From DASPKX01 sp035627835 (GTDB lineage: Bacteria > Verrucomicrobiota > Verrucomicrobiia > Limisphaerales > SXQI01): a stretch of DNA of 55,127 nucleotides. Numbering within the stretch: the first letter of the stretch is position 1; each line of letters opens with the position of its first letter. This document shows positions 35,729-44,300 of this stretch, piece by piece. The notes beneath the pieces were generated by a model, which worked only from the letters and a program-made list of their open reading frames with translations, did no database searches and had not been told where the DNA came from. Made by a program: the position numbers and the translations under genes. The stretch spans positions 1 through 55,127 of the forward strand of contig DASPKX010000083.1 in the NCBI GenBank assembly GCA_035627835.1. The letters run 5' to 3'.

Positions 35729-36658
35729 ATGGAAAAAGTCGTCATCATCGGAACCGGGTGCGCGGGCCTCACTGCCGCCCTCTACACCGCCCGGGCTAAT
35801 CTCTCGCCGATTGTTTACACCGGCGTCATGCCCGGCGGACTGCTGACGACCACCAGCATCGTTGAAAATTTCCCCGGGTTCCCTGAAGGCGTCGATGGTT
35901 ATGAGCTGATGACGCGCATGCAGAAGCAGGCCGAAAAGTTCGGAGCCCGCATCGAATACGGCACCGTTGAGTCGGTGGACTTTTCCGAACGGCCACTAAA
36001 GCTCGTTGTGGATGGGGTCACCGTGCAGGCCGAAACCATCATCATCGCCAGCGGGGCGGGCCATCGGCATCTGGGCTTGGAAAGCGAGCACAAGCTGGAG
36101 AAGAAAGGCGTGACTTATTGCGCCACATGCGACGGCGCCTTGCCCATGTTCCGCAACAAACCCCTGGTGGTGGTTGGCGGCGGCGACTCAGCTTGTGAAG
36201 AAGCGATGTACCTCACCCGCTTTGGCTCGATTGTGTATCTGGTTCATCGTCGCGATTCCCTTCGTGCCTCGCGCATCATGGCCGAGCGGACGCTCGCGAA
36301 TCCCAAAATCAAACCAATCTGGGATTCTGCCGTCACTGAAATCCTCGGTGTGCAGGAAGACATCGTCACGGGTGTGCGCGTGAAGAATCTTAAAACAAAC
36401 GAGGAGACAACCCTGGAGGCGGCCGGCGTCTTCATCGCCATCGGCCATGTGCCGAACACGCAGTTGTTCAAGGGGGTCATCGACATGGACGAGAACGGGT
36501 ACATTCTCCGCAAGCGCGGCAGTGAGACGAACGTCCCGGGCGTATTCGTGGCGGGCGATTGCTCCGATAATGTTTACCGCCAGGCGATCACGGCTGCAGG
36601 CATGGGTTGCGCGGCTGCGATTGATGCGGAACGTTATCTCGCGGCGTTGAACCAATAA
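35729..36658 (+). CDS. trxB: Thioredoxin reductase
   Basis: A 309-residue flavoprotein disulfide reductase that transfers electrons from NADPH through FAD to thioredoxin. The FAD-binding motif is GTGCAGLTAALYTARANL. The redox-active pair is Cys131-Ala-Thr-Cys134-Asp in TYCATCDGALPMF. The NADPH domain has VVVGGGDSACEEAMYL and the HRRDSLRAS arginines that select NADPH. The C-terminal FAD motif is GVFVAGDCSDNVYRQAITAAG. The length is normal for low-molecular-weight TrxB. It is divergently oriented from the ExbD-like gene, with 128 nt of shared upstream space. Confidence 0.98.
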   Translation: MEKVVIIGTGCAGLTAALYTARANLSPIVYTGVMPGGLLTTTSIVENFPGFPEGVDGYELMTRMQKQAEKFGARIEYGTVESVDFSERPLKLVVDGVTVQAETIIIASGAGHRHLGLESEHKLEKKGVTYCATCDGALPMFRNKPLVVVGGGDSACEEAMYLTRFGSIVYLVHRRDSLRASRIMAERTLANPKIKPIWDSAVTEILGVQEDIVTGVRVKNLKTNEETTLEAAGVFIAIGHVPNTQLFKGVIDMDENGYILRKRGSETNVPGVFVAGDCSDNVYRQAITAAGMGCAAAIDAERYLAALNQ

Positions 36659-36705
36659 CACCGCCCCAGGTTGCGCCACCCGCATTCGACATCCACACTC
36701 CCGCC

Positions 36706-38274
36706 ATGACGAAGCCGTTCTACATCACCACCGCCATCGACTACGTGAATGGCCAGCCCCATCTCGGGCATGCCTACGAAAAGGTGATCGCGGATGTGAT
36801 CGCGCGCGCTCGCCGCAGCCTTGGGGAGGATGTGTTCTTCCTGACCGGCCTGGATGAGCATGGGCAAAAGGTTCAGCAAGCAGCCGAGGCCCAAGGCAAG
36901 TCGCCTAAGCAATACTGCGACGAGTTATCACAAGATTGGGTTGCGCTCACAAAAACACTTCAGCTTTCGAACGATGACTTCATCCGCACGAGCGAGCCGC
37001 GCCACGTCGCTTACGTCCAGGCGGTGCTTGATCGCTTGAACAAGGAAGGCCACTTCTACAAAGCGGAATATCGCGGATTTTACTCAACCCGCCAGGAAAC
37101 GTTCCTTACGGAGAAAGATCGCCAGCCTGACGGAACCTTTGAAGCCATCTATGGCGAAGTCGTCGAGCTGGTGGAGGAGAATTATTACTTCAAGCTCAAG
37201 CCGCACCAGCAGTGGCTGATTCAGCACATCGAATCCAATCCGGAGTTCGTCACGCCATCTTCCCGCCGGAATGAAGTGCTTGGATTTTTGAAGTCTGAAG
37301 AGCTGGAAGATCTCTGCATCAGCCGTCCCAAGGACCGGTTGGCATGGGGCATTCCTATTCCCTTCGACACTCGTTACGTCACGTACGTCTGGTTTGATGC
37401 TTTGGTGAATTACGTCACCGCGCCTGCAGGGCACGGCGACGAAGCCCTGCTAAAAGCGAGCGGTCAGGGTGGCGGCAACCGCGCCATCTGGCCGGCGGAT
37501 GTTCATCTGATCGGAAAGGACATACTCAAGTTCCATTCCGTCTATTGGCCCATCATGCTCAAAGCGATGGGGCTGCCTCTTCCTCGGAAAATTCTCGCGC
37601 ATGGATGGTGGCAGAAGGACGGGCAAAAGATGTCCAAGACAACCGGCAATGTCGTGGATCCGGTCGCAGTCGTTACTGACTGGGGCGTGGATGCGTTCCG
37701 GTATTACGTGACGCGCGAACTCGATATCGGCCCCGACGGCAATTGGACTGACGCTGGTTTCCAATCCCGTTACCAGGCCGAACTGGCGAATGGCTTAGGC
37801 AATCTGGTGAATCGCTCCCTCTCGATGCTGAAGCGTTACCGGGACGGCCGGGTGCCTGCCCGGTCGGATGAGTTGGCGAATGATGCCGCCGAAGCAGTCC
37901 GCAAGGTTGAGGCGCATTGGCGCAACAATGAGCTTCAGGACGCGCTCGCCGCTATCTGGGCCCTCATCACCCGCGCAAACCAATACGTCGATCAAACCGC
38001 GCCGTTCAAACTCGCAAAGGATCCTGCGCAAGCGAAGCGACTTGACGAGGTGCTTTATAACCTCTGCGAAACCGTCCGCGTCCTCGCGCCAATGCTTCAC
38101 CCGTACATCCCCGGCTCTTCCGAAAAGATTTACGCGCAACTCGGAATCGCCAACCCGCCCACAAAGCTCGCCGAGAGCGCCTGGGGCGGCTTGATAGAAG
38201 GCCACACCATCGGCGAACCGGCGCCGCTTTTTCCGCGTCGTGATCAGCCGAAAGAAGGCAAACCAGCGGCATGA
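36706..38274 (+). CDS. metG: Methionyl-tRNA synthetase, short form without the C-terminal dimerisation domain
   Basis: A 522-residue class I synthetase. The HIGH motif is HLGH in YVNGQPHLGHAYEKVIADVI, and the KMSKS motif is KMSKT in WWQKDGQKMSKTTGNVVDPV. LTGLDEHGQKVQQAA and IHLIGKDILKFH-like blocks complete the catalytic site. The connective-peptide zinc knuckle has lost its cysteines (FYSTRQETFLTEKDRQPDGTFE, where zinc-binding forms have CxxC). The tRNA-anticodon helical domain ends near residue 505, with no C-terminal EMAP-like extension. The TGA overlaps the start of the following 2OG-oxygenase-like gene by 4 nt (ATGA). Confidence 0.96.
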   Translation: MTKPFYITTAIDYVNGQPHLGHAYEKVIADVIARARRSLGEDVFFLTGLDEHGQKVQQAAEAQGKSPKQYCDELSQDWVALTKTLQLSNDDFIRTSEPRHVAYVQAVLDRLNKEGHFYKAEYRGFYSTRQETFLTEKDRQPDGTFEAIYGEVVELVEENYYFKLKPHQQWLIQHIESNPEFVTPSSRRNEVLGFLKSEELEDLCISRPKDRLAWGIPIPFDTRYVTYVWFDALVNYVTAPAGHGDEALLKASGQGGGNRAIWPADVHLIGKDILKFHSVYWPIMLKAMGLPLPRKILAHGWWQKDGQKMSKTTGNVVDPVAVVTDWGVDAFRYYVTRELDIGPDGNWTDAGFQSRYQAELANGLGNLVNRSLSMLKRYRDGRVPARSDELANDAAEAVRKVEAHWRNNELQDALAAIWALITRANQYVDQTAPFKLAKDPAQAKRLDEVLYNLCETVRVLAPMLHPYIPGSSEKIYAQLGIANPPTKLAESAWGGLIEGHTIGEPAPLFPRRDQPKEGKPAA

Positions 38275-38888
38275 GCGTCAAAGCCTGGTTCCCCACTCTC
38301 ATTTACTACGCGCCCCTGATGCGAAGCGGGCTCGCGCGTTTTAATGCTGAGTTGTTGAAGGAATGCTACCAGGTGCGCGACTTCGACGAAGCTGGCCAGA
38401 AATGGTCCCGGAAGTCGTACCCAGGTGGCTACACCTCCTATGGCTCCATGTGTCATTTGAACGAGTTCTCCAGCACCTTTGCGGAGTTGGAGAAACGCAT
38501 TCGTCGGCACGTGCTGAAATATGCAGCCGAACTCGACATGGACCTGGAGGGGAAAACCATTCGAATGACCGATTGCTGGGTGAACATCATGCCCAATCGC
38601 GTCACCCACGGTTTGCACCTTCACCCGCTCTCCTTCATCAGCGGCACGTATTACGTTCGCACACCGCCCAATTGCTCGGCCATCAAGTTCGAAGATCCGC
38701 GTCTAAGCAGTTTCATGGCTGCGCCCCCGAAGAAATCAGGAGCGCGTGAAGAGAATCAGCAGTTTGTCCGTTATCCAGCAAAGGCAGGGCGCCTCGTGCT
38801 CTTCGAGAGCTGGCTGCGTCACGAAGTCCCCGCAAATCCTTCCAACTCCGATCGTGTGAGCATCAGTTTCAACTACGATTGGAGCTGA
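38271..38888 (+). CDS. Putative 2-oxoglutarate/Fe(II) oxygenase-like protein (TIGR02466/PF13759 type)
   Basis: A 205-residue protein starting MSVKAWFPTLIYYAPLMRSG, the typical FPT-x-I/V opening of this family. The double-stranded beta-helix shows a metal-binding pattern in THGLHLHPLSFISGTYYV and a distal His in LVLFESWLRHEVPANPSN, followed by RVSISFNYDW with the Arg expected to bind 2-oxoglutarate. It is likely an Fe(II)-dependent hydroxylase; the substrate is unknown. Translational coupling to metG (4-nt overlap) suggests a linked role, for example in translation-factor or tRNA modification, but this is speculative. Its last 20 nt overlap the convergent ABC gene. Confidence 0.82.
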   Translation: MSVKAWFPTLIYYAPLMRSGLARFNAELLKECYQVRDFDEAGQKWSRKSYPGGYTSYGSMCHLNEFSSTFAELEKRIRRHVLKYAAELDMDLEGKTIRMTDCWVNIMPNRVTHGLHLHPLSFISGTYYVRTPPNCSAIKFEDPRLSSFMAAPPKKSGAREENQQFVRYPAKAGRLVLFESWLRHEVPANPSNSDRVSISFNYDWS

Positions 38889-40695
38889 CCGCGATCCCGA
38901 AAAATTCTTCATGCAGGCGGGCATAGATCCCGCCGTGGGCCAGCAACTCCGCGTCTGAGCCTTGCTCAACAATTCTCCCCTGTTCCAGCACGAGAATTTT
39001 GCTCGCATGCCGCACCGTGGAAAGCCGGTGGGCAATCACAAACGAAGTCCGCTTTTGAAACAATGTCGTGAGCGCGTGCTGAATAATCTCCTCTGTTCGC
39101 GGATCCACTGCGCTCGTGGCTTCGTCGAGGATCAATATCCGAGGGTCCGCCACCATCGCGCGCGTTAGTGTGAGTAGTTGGCGTTCGCCGCCAGAGAAAT
39201 TCCCGCCACGCTCGCGAACCTTCGTCTGATATCCTTCCGGAAATCGCTCAATAATCGAATGGGTTCCAAGCTTTTGGGCCGCCTCGATCACTTCCTCATC
39301 AGTGGCGGTGGGACGACCGAATTTGAGGTTGTCCATCACCGTCCCCGTGAAGAGGAAGTTCTCCTGCGTCACGATGCCGATCTGCGCGCGCAAAGATTCC
39401 ATCGTGACTTGCTGCAAGTCGTGCCCATCCACAAGCACACGCCCGCGCTGCGGCTCGTAGAAACGCATGAGCAGGCTGATGATGCTGGTTTTGCCCGAGC
39501 CTGTTGCGCCGACCAGCGCCACTGTCTCCCCCGGCGCCACGACGAAGTTAATGTCGTCCAAAGTCCAGTGCTCCGCAGGCGCCGTGTCATACCGGAAGAA
39601 GACCTTCTCGAACTCCACACGCCCCTCGATGCGAGGCAAGGCCTGGGCTCGTGGGTTGTTGTTGATCTGCGGCTGTGTGTCCAGCAACTCGAAGATGCGC
39701 TCAGCGCTCGCGGCGCTGGCGAGAACCGCGTTGTAAAGATCGCCCATCGTCTGCACCGGCCCAAAGAACATGCTGAGGTAAAGCAGGAAGGCGGCTAATT
39801 CACCCACGGTGATTTCTCCGCGCATCACGAGCGAACCGCCGTAACCGAGGACAATAGCCGTGCCCAGGCCTGAAACGAGGCCAACGATCGGCATGTAAGT
39901 GTGGAACACTCGCGCCGCTTCCACCACGCGCTCCCCGTACACACCTTGCACCTCGTTGAACCGCTCCAGGTTTTCCTCTTCCCGGGCGAAGGCCTGAACC
40001 ACGCGCACACCGGTGATGTTCTCGGCAACCGATGCGGTCATGCGTGATGCCTGCTCGCGCATCTTTCGATATGCCGCCATGCCCCGGCGATGAAACCACC
40101 TTGAAGCGATCACCAGTGGCGGTATGACCACGCTCACCGCCAGCCAGAGCCGCCAATCATATTGCGCAAGTAAAAGCGCCACGCCTACCAGTGTCAGCGC
40201 GCTCGAGAGAAGCTGGGTTGCGCCCCAGGTCAGCAACCGGTCCAGCGAGTCAATGTCCGCATCGGCGCGGTTGATAATGCGCCCCTGGTGCGTTTTGTCG
40301 AAGTAGCTCAAGGAGAGCCGCTGGATGTGCTCAAACACCGCCAGACGCAAATCGTTCATCGCCCCCTGCCCCACCTGAATGGCGCTCTTCACCTGCAGCG
40401 TGGAGAGCAGCCACCCTGCGAGAAGGTTCCCGAGGTAGAGGGCGCTGATGACCATAATCCCAGTCATCGCTGCCTGAAGACTGGTAATGTTGGTTAAATA
40501 CCGATCAATCCCGACCTGAATGAACTTTGGTCCAAGCAACTGCGAGCCTGTGGCCAGGACTGTGAAGATGAGGTTGCCGATGAAAACGCGCCGGTACGGA
40601 CGGACGTACGTGAGCAAGCGCCGCAGCGTGCGCCGGCTTAATTGAGCCCGCGCGAACTCCTCTTCCAAGAGCGCTGGGTCGTGAGCTTTGCTCAT
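38869..40695 (-). CDS. ABC exporter half-transporter with canonical ATPase site
   Basis: A 608-residue MsbA/LmrA-type exporter subunit. Six membrane helices occupy the N-terminal ~330 residues (FIGNLIFTVLATGSQLLGPK, ...DWRLWLAVSVVIPPLVIA). The nucleotide-binding domain has Walker A ALVGATGSGKTSIISLLMRF, signature NFSGGERQLLTLTRAM, Walker B ILILDEATSAVD with catalytic Glu525, and switch His in SFVIAHRLSTVRHA. It overlaps the preceding ABC gene by 4 nt, and the two are expected to form a heterodimer. Exported lipids or drugs are possible substrates. Its 3' end overlaps the convergent 2OG-oxygenase gene by 20 nt. Confidence 0.93.
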   Translation of the reverse strand: MSKAHDPALLEEEFARAQLSRRTLRRLLTYVRPYRRVFIGNLIFTVLATGSQLLGPKFIQVGIDRYLTNITSLQAAMTGIMVISALYLGNLLAGWLLSTLQVKSAIQVGQGAMNDLRLAVFEHIQRLSLSYFDKTHQGRIINRADADIDSLDRLLTWGATQLLSSALTLVGVALLLAQYDWRLWLAVSVVIPPLVIASRWFHRRGMAAYRKMREQASRMTASVAENITGVRVVQAFAREEENLERFNEVQGVYGERVVEAARVFHTYMPIVGLVSGLGTAIVLGYGGSLVMRGEITVGELAAFLLYLSMFFGPVQTMGDLYNAVLASAASAERIFELLDTQPQINNNPRAQALPRIEGRVEFEKVFFRYDTAPAEHWTLDDINFVVAPGETVALVGATGSGKTSIISLLMRFYEPQRGRVLVDGHDLQQVTMESLRAQIGIVTQENFLFTGTVMDNLKFGRPTATDEEVIEAAQKLGTHSIIERFPEGYQTKVRERGGNFSGGERQLLTLTRAMVADPRILILDEATSAVDPRTEEIIQHALTTLFQKRTSFVIAHRLSTVRHASKILVLEQGRIVEQGSDAELLAHGGIYARLHEEFFGIAVSSNRS

Positions 40696-42476
40696 CGCGC
40701 TCCCTCCGCCTGTTCGCCGCTGAGCTGTTTTTGAAAGAACTGCCAGTATGCCCCGCGTGCGCGGATCAACTCCTCGTGCGTCCCCTGCTCCACCAGCCGG
40801 CCTTCCTTCAGGAAGAGGATTTGATCCGCGTGCATCGCTGTCGTCGCGCGATGGGCAATCAGGAAAGTGGTGCGACCCGCCCGAAGCTGGCGAAGGCCTT
40901 CCTGAATCAGACGTTCCGTTTCCGCATCCACGCTTGCGGTGGCGTCATCCATGATCAGTATGCGCGGATTAAGCAGGTAGGCGCGCGCAATAGCCACGCG
41001 CTGCTTTTGCCCGCCGCTTAAGGTGACGCCGCGCTCGCCAATGATCGTGTCGTAGCCACGCTCAAGCCCGGCAATGAACTCATGGATCTGCGCGACCTTG
41101 GCCGCCTCGATGATTTGCTCTCGCGTCGCTTCAGGCCGTCCGTAGGAAATGTTTTCCGCGATGCTCGCGCTGAAGAGAAATGTCTCCTGGAAGATAACGC
41201 CGATCGCCCGCCGCAACTCATCCAGCCGCAGTTCCCGCGCATCGACTCCGCCAATCCGCACACAACCCGAACTTGGGTCATAGAAGCGCGGGATCAGGTT
41301 CACCACTGTGCTTTTGCCCGCGCCTGTCGGGCCCACGAGCGCGTAGGTCTTCCCGGCTTCAGCCTTGAAGCTCAGCTCGCTAATTCCTGCTTCGCTGCTG
41401 GGATATTTGAAGGAAACATCTTCAAAAGTGACATCAGCTTGCGGCGGCAATGCGCGAATTCCACTCTGGAGTTGATTGGGCGCATCAATGATTTCGAGAA
41501 TCCGCCCCGCGCTCGCGCTGGCGTTTTGAATGATGTTTGTGAACTGCCCAACCTGGCCGACGCGATTCCCTACCGCCAGCAGGTAGAGCGCGGCTTTAAC
41601 GAGGTCGCCGATCACAATCTCTCCCGCGATGACCTGCCGCCCTCCGACCCAGAGCGCGAGCGGCAAGCTTAAGCCGAAGATGAACTGGGCAAACGGCACA
41701 CGGGCTGCCCAATAGTTCACTGTGTCCATGAGCGTGCCGAGGAATTCAGCGCGTCGGGTGTTGAATTTCTGAATCTCAAAACCTTCCTTCGCGAAAGCCT
41801 TCACCACACGCACACCCGCAATGTTCTCCTGCACCACCGTGGTCATCGCTCCATGAAGGTCATGGACCTTGCGCCATTGCGGCTGGAGCTTTGCGGCAAA
41901 GACCGCAATTAAGGCAACGGTGGGAAGCATCGTCCCCACCGCCACCAGCCCGAGCGCAGGGCTTATCGCGAAGATCAGTGCGGAGGTCAAAGTGAGAGCG
42001 AGCGTGATATCAACCGTGAGAAACAGGCACGCGAAGAAAAACTCCTGCAGGCGCGAAACATCGGTGGTGGAGCGCGATATCAACTCCCCCGCGCTCGCCT
42101 TGTCATGATACTGGAACGGCAGGCGCTGAATCGCATTGAAGATCGCGCCGCGAATATCATTGAGCGTGCGATGCACCAGACGATTCCGTCTTGGCCCAAG
42201 CAGATGCCCAAGGCCCGCGCGCACGAAAACCAAAGCCAGGAACAACAAGAGAAACGGCTGCAGGTCGAATTCCGCGCCCCACTCGCCGCGCCAGCGCAGA
42301 TTGTTCACGGCTGTCCCGACAATCTGCGGCAGCGACATTTCAATCGCGATGTTCGCGCAGAGCAGCCCAAGGCAAAGCGCCACCCGTTTCGGGTATTTCC
42401 AAAGGAATCGCAGGATGGCGACTAGCGCGCTCCCCCGCTTTCGCGCGGAGTCCGCTCGATCCTTTACGCTGCTCAT
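40692..42476 (-). CDS. ABC exporter half-transporter with degenerate Walker B
   Basis: A 594-residue MsbA/LmrA-type subunit with six N-terminal membrane helices (ALCLGLLCANIAIEMSLPQI, LQPFLLLFLALVFVRAGLGH). The nucleotide-binding domain has Walker A ALVGPTGAGKSTVVNLIPRF, signature LSGGQKQRVAIARAYL and switch His TFLIAHRATTAMHA. Walker B reads ILIMDDATASVD: the catalytic glutamate position is Asp511. This matches the degenerate subunit of heterodimeric exporters such as TM287/288 and BmrCD, where one ATP site is non-hydrolytic. It pairs with the downstream subunit through the 4-nt overlap. Its start is 24 nt from the divergent gene at 42501. Confidence 0.93.
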   Translation of the reverse strand: MSSVKDRADSARKRGSALVAILRFLWKYPKRVALCLGLLCANIAIEMSLPQIVGTAVNNLRWRGEWGAEFDLQPFLLLFLALVFVRAGLGHLLGPRRNRLVHRTLNDIRGAIFNAIQRLPFQYHDKASAGELISRSTTDVSRLQEFFFACLFLTVDITLALTLTSALIFAISPALGLVAVGTMLPTVALIAVFAAKLQPQWRKVHDLHGAMTTVVQENIAGVRVVKAFAKEGFEIQKFNTRRAEFLGTLMDTVNYWAARVPFAQFIFGLSLPLALWVGGRQVIAGEIVIGDLVKAALYLLAVGNRVGQVGQFTNIIQNASASAGRILEIIDAPNQLQSGIRALPPQADVTFEDVSFKYPSSEAGISELSFKAEAGKTYALVGPTGAGKSTVVNLIPRFYDPSSGCVRIGGVDARELRLDELRRAIGVIFQETFLFSASIAENISYGRPEATREQIIEAAKVAQIHEFIAGLERGYDTIIGERGVTLSGGQKQRVAIARAYLLNPRILIMDDATASVDAETERLIQEGLRQLRAGRTTFLIAHRATTAMHADQILFLKEGRLVEQGTHEELIRARGAYWQFFQKQLSGEQAEGAR

Positions 42477-42500
42477 TCCCGAGTTTATCGTCTACGGGCG

Positions 42501-43193
42501 ATGAGCCAACTGCAAGCGCGGCGCGCCACCATCGATGATTTGCCGGGCCTGCGCGGACTTTGGAGCGCGCATCAACTCCCGGTGGAGACGCTCGAAAAGC
42601 GCGTCACTGAATTCCAGCTCGCTTTGAGCGGCGCTGAGATCCTCGGAGCGGTCGCCCTCCACGTTGACAACCATCACGGCAAAATCCATAGCCTCGCAAT
42701 TTCCGCGAATGAGCACGAAGCGCAAGTGCGGAAGCTGCTTTGGGAGCGGATTCAAAACGTGGCGAAGAACACCGGGCTTGTGCGTCTTTGGCAGCATGCG
42801 GGAGCGCCGCTGACCGCTGACAACGGTTTCCACAGCGCGGAGCCGACCCAGATTGGCCAAGCCCCTGCTGCTCTCGGCCTCGCCGGAAATCAATGGCTTA
42901 CCCTAAAGCTCCGGGAGGACGCGGCGGCGGCCGCCATTTCGCTCGATAAAGAATTTGCCTTTTTTGCTGAAACCGAGCGGCTCTCCACAGAGCGCATCAT
43001 TGAACAGGGCAAGAAGTTTCGTCTCGTGGCGTACAGCTTTGCGGCAGTAGTAATGGCTGCCACGTTTCTGCTGTTCTTCTTTGCGTTTAGAAAGCAGCCG
43101 AAGCTCAAGCAGCTTCAGTCGAAGCAGCAAACCTCCCGCCCAGCCCAGACGAATGCTCCCGTTGGGCAAGGGGTCATCACTTCAAACCCGTGA
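42501..43193 (+). CDS. GNAT-like domain fused to a C-terminal membrane helix
   Basis: A 230-residue protein of unknown function. Residues ~1-145 look like a degenerate GNAT fold (RRATIDDLPGLRGLWSAHQL, IHSLAISANEHEAQVRKLLW, NTGLVRLWQHAG), but the acetyl-CoA Q/R-x-x-G-x-G/A loop is not clear. A charged helix (AISLDKEFAFFAETERLSTER) then leads to one membrane segment at about 176-196 (VAYSFAAVVMAATFLLFFFAF) and a Lys/Gln-rich tail. It is therefore a membrane-tethered, possibly non-catalytic, GNAT relative. It is divergent from the ABC exporter pair (24 nt) and overlaps the convergent LigD-type gene by 17 nt. Confidence 0.6.
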   Translation: MSQLQARRATIDDLPGLRGLWSAHQLPVETLEKRVTEFQLALSGAEILGAVALHVDNHHGKIHSLAISANEHEAQVRKLLWERIQNVAKNTGLVRLWQHAGAPLTADNGFHSAEPTQIGQAPAALGLAGNQWLTLKLREDAAAAAISLDKEFAFFAETERLSTERIIEQGKKFRLVAYSFAAVVMAATFLLFFFAFRKQPKLKQLQSKQQTSRPAQTNAPVGQGVITSNP

Positions 43194-44238
43194 AGCGTGT
43201 GAGGTCCACGCGTTTGCTATCATCAAGCAGCGGCGAGAATAGATCCCCGACTTTCGCAATCCTCTCGCGGACATTTCCCATTTGAAAATCTTCAATGCGA
43301 ATTCCCGCTTTGACCTCGTCCCACGTCACCGGCGTTGAAACAGTGGCCAGCGGCTTCGGCCGCACGGAATAGACCGAGGACAATGTTCGCCCCCAGGCAT
43401 TCTGATTGTAATCAACCAGCACCCGCCCGTGCGGTCTTTTGGCGATGCGATACTCCGCAGTGATGACGTCGGGGTAGAGCTTCTCCAGTGATTGCGCCAG
43501 CTTCTTGGCGAAGGCCCACACCTGCTTTTGCAGCGGCCCACGGACAATCGGCACATACACATGAATGCCGCGCGAGCCGGTGGTCTTCGGATAATTCGGC
43601 AACCCGAGCGCGTCCAAAGCTTCATGCACGAGCAAAGCCGTTTTAAGCACGTCCCCGAAGTCCGCTCCCGTGACGGGATCCAAATCGAAATGGAGATAAT
43701 CCGGCCGATCGACATCATCGCATCGCCCATACCATTGGTTGAGGTCGATGCATCCAAGGTTCACCACCCAGAGCAGCGACGCCAAATCCCGCACCACGGG
43801 GAAATCGATGATGTTTCCTGAGCCATGGGTGATCGAGCAGACATCAATCCAGTCGGGCCGCGGCGAAGGCGCGCGCTTTTGAAAAAAGAATTCACCCGCT
43901 GCTCCGTGCGGGTAACGCTTCATCACCATGGCCCTGCTTTGCAGGTGTGGCAGCAACACGGGCGACACATCAGAGTAATATTGAAGAAGATCCCCTTTGG
44001 TGATCCCGAGTTCCGGCCAGAAGGGTTTGTTGACGTTAGTCAGCTTCACCACTTTGCCATTAGCTTCAACCTCCACGTCATCTGGTTGGCGGGGGATTTT
44101 GAGCTTCCCAAGATGGGCAGATTTTGGAACCACCGGCTGGAACGAACTCTCCGCAGCCGGTTTCTTGGCCTTCGGCGCCCGTGCTCTCTGCGGGCGGGGG
44201 CTCCTCCCTGCCGCTTCGGTCGTCACATCGATTTTCAT
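43177..44238 (-). CDS. Stand-alone LigD-type DNA polymerase/primase domain
   Basis: A 353-residue protein. After a basic ~35-residue N-terminal tail it carries the archaeo-eukaryotic primase-like PolDom of bacterial NHEJ ligase D: LTNVNKPFWPELGITKGDLL, AMVMKRYPHGAAGEFFFQKR and DYLHFDLDPVTGADF with the catalytic Asp pair. TTGSRGIHVYVPI, RVLVDYNQNAWGRT and PVTWDEV follow. Such domains add nucleotides or ribonucleotides at breaks. The ligase and 3'-phosphoesterase domains of full LigD are absent, and neither ku nor ligD is in the window, so partners would lie elsewhere. Converges with the GNAT-like membrane gene. Confidence 0.9.
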   Translation of the reverse strand: MKIDVTTEAAGRSPRPQRARAPKAKKPAAESSFQPVVPKSAHLGKLKIPRQPDDVEVEANGKVVKLTNVNKPFWPELGITKGDLLQYYSDVSPVLLPHLQSRAMVMKRYPHGAAGEFFFQKRAPSPRPDWIDVCSITHGSGNIIDFPVVRDLASLLWVVNLGCIDLNQWYGRCDDVDRPDYLHFDLDPVTGADFGDVLKTALLVHEALDALGLPNYPKTTGSRGIHVYVPIVRGPLQKQVWAFAKKLAQSLEKLYPDVITAEYRIAKRPHGRVLVDYNQNAWGRTLSSVYSVRPKPLATVSTPVTWDEVKAGIRIEDFQMGNVRERIAKVGDLFSPLLDDSKRVDLTRFTGLK

Positions 44239-44300
44239 CGCTCCTCGCTCAACTTAGCTCACGGAGGCAGGTGGAGCGACCCCGACCGCGAGCGCCGGTA

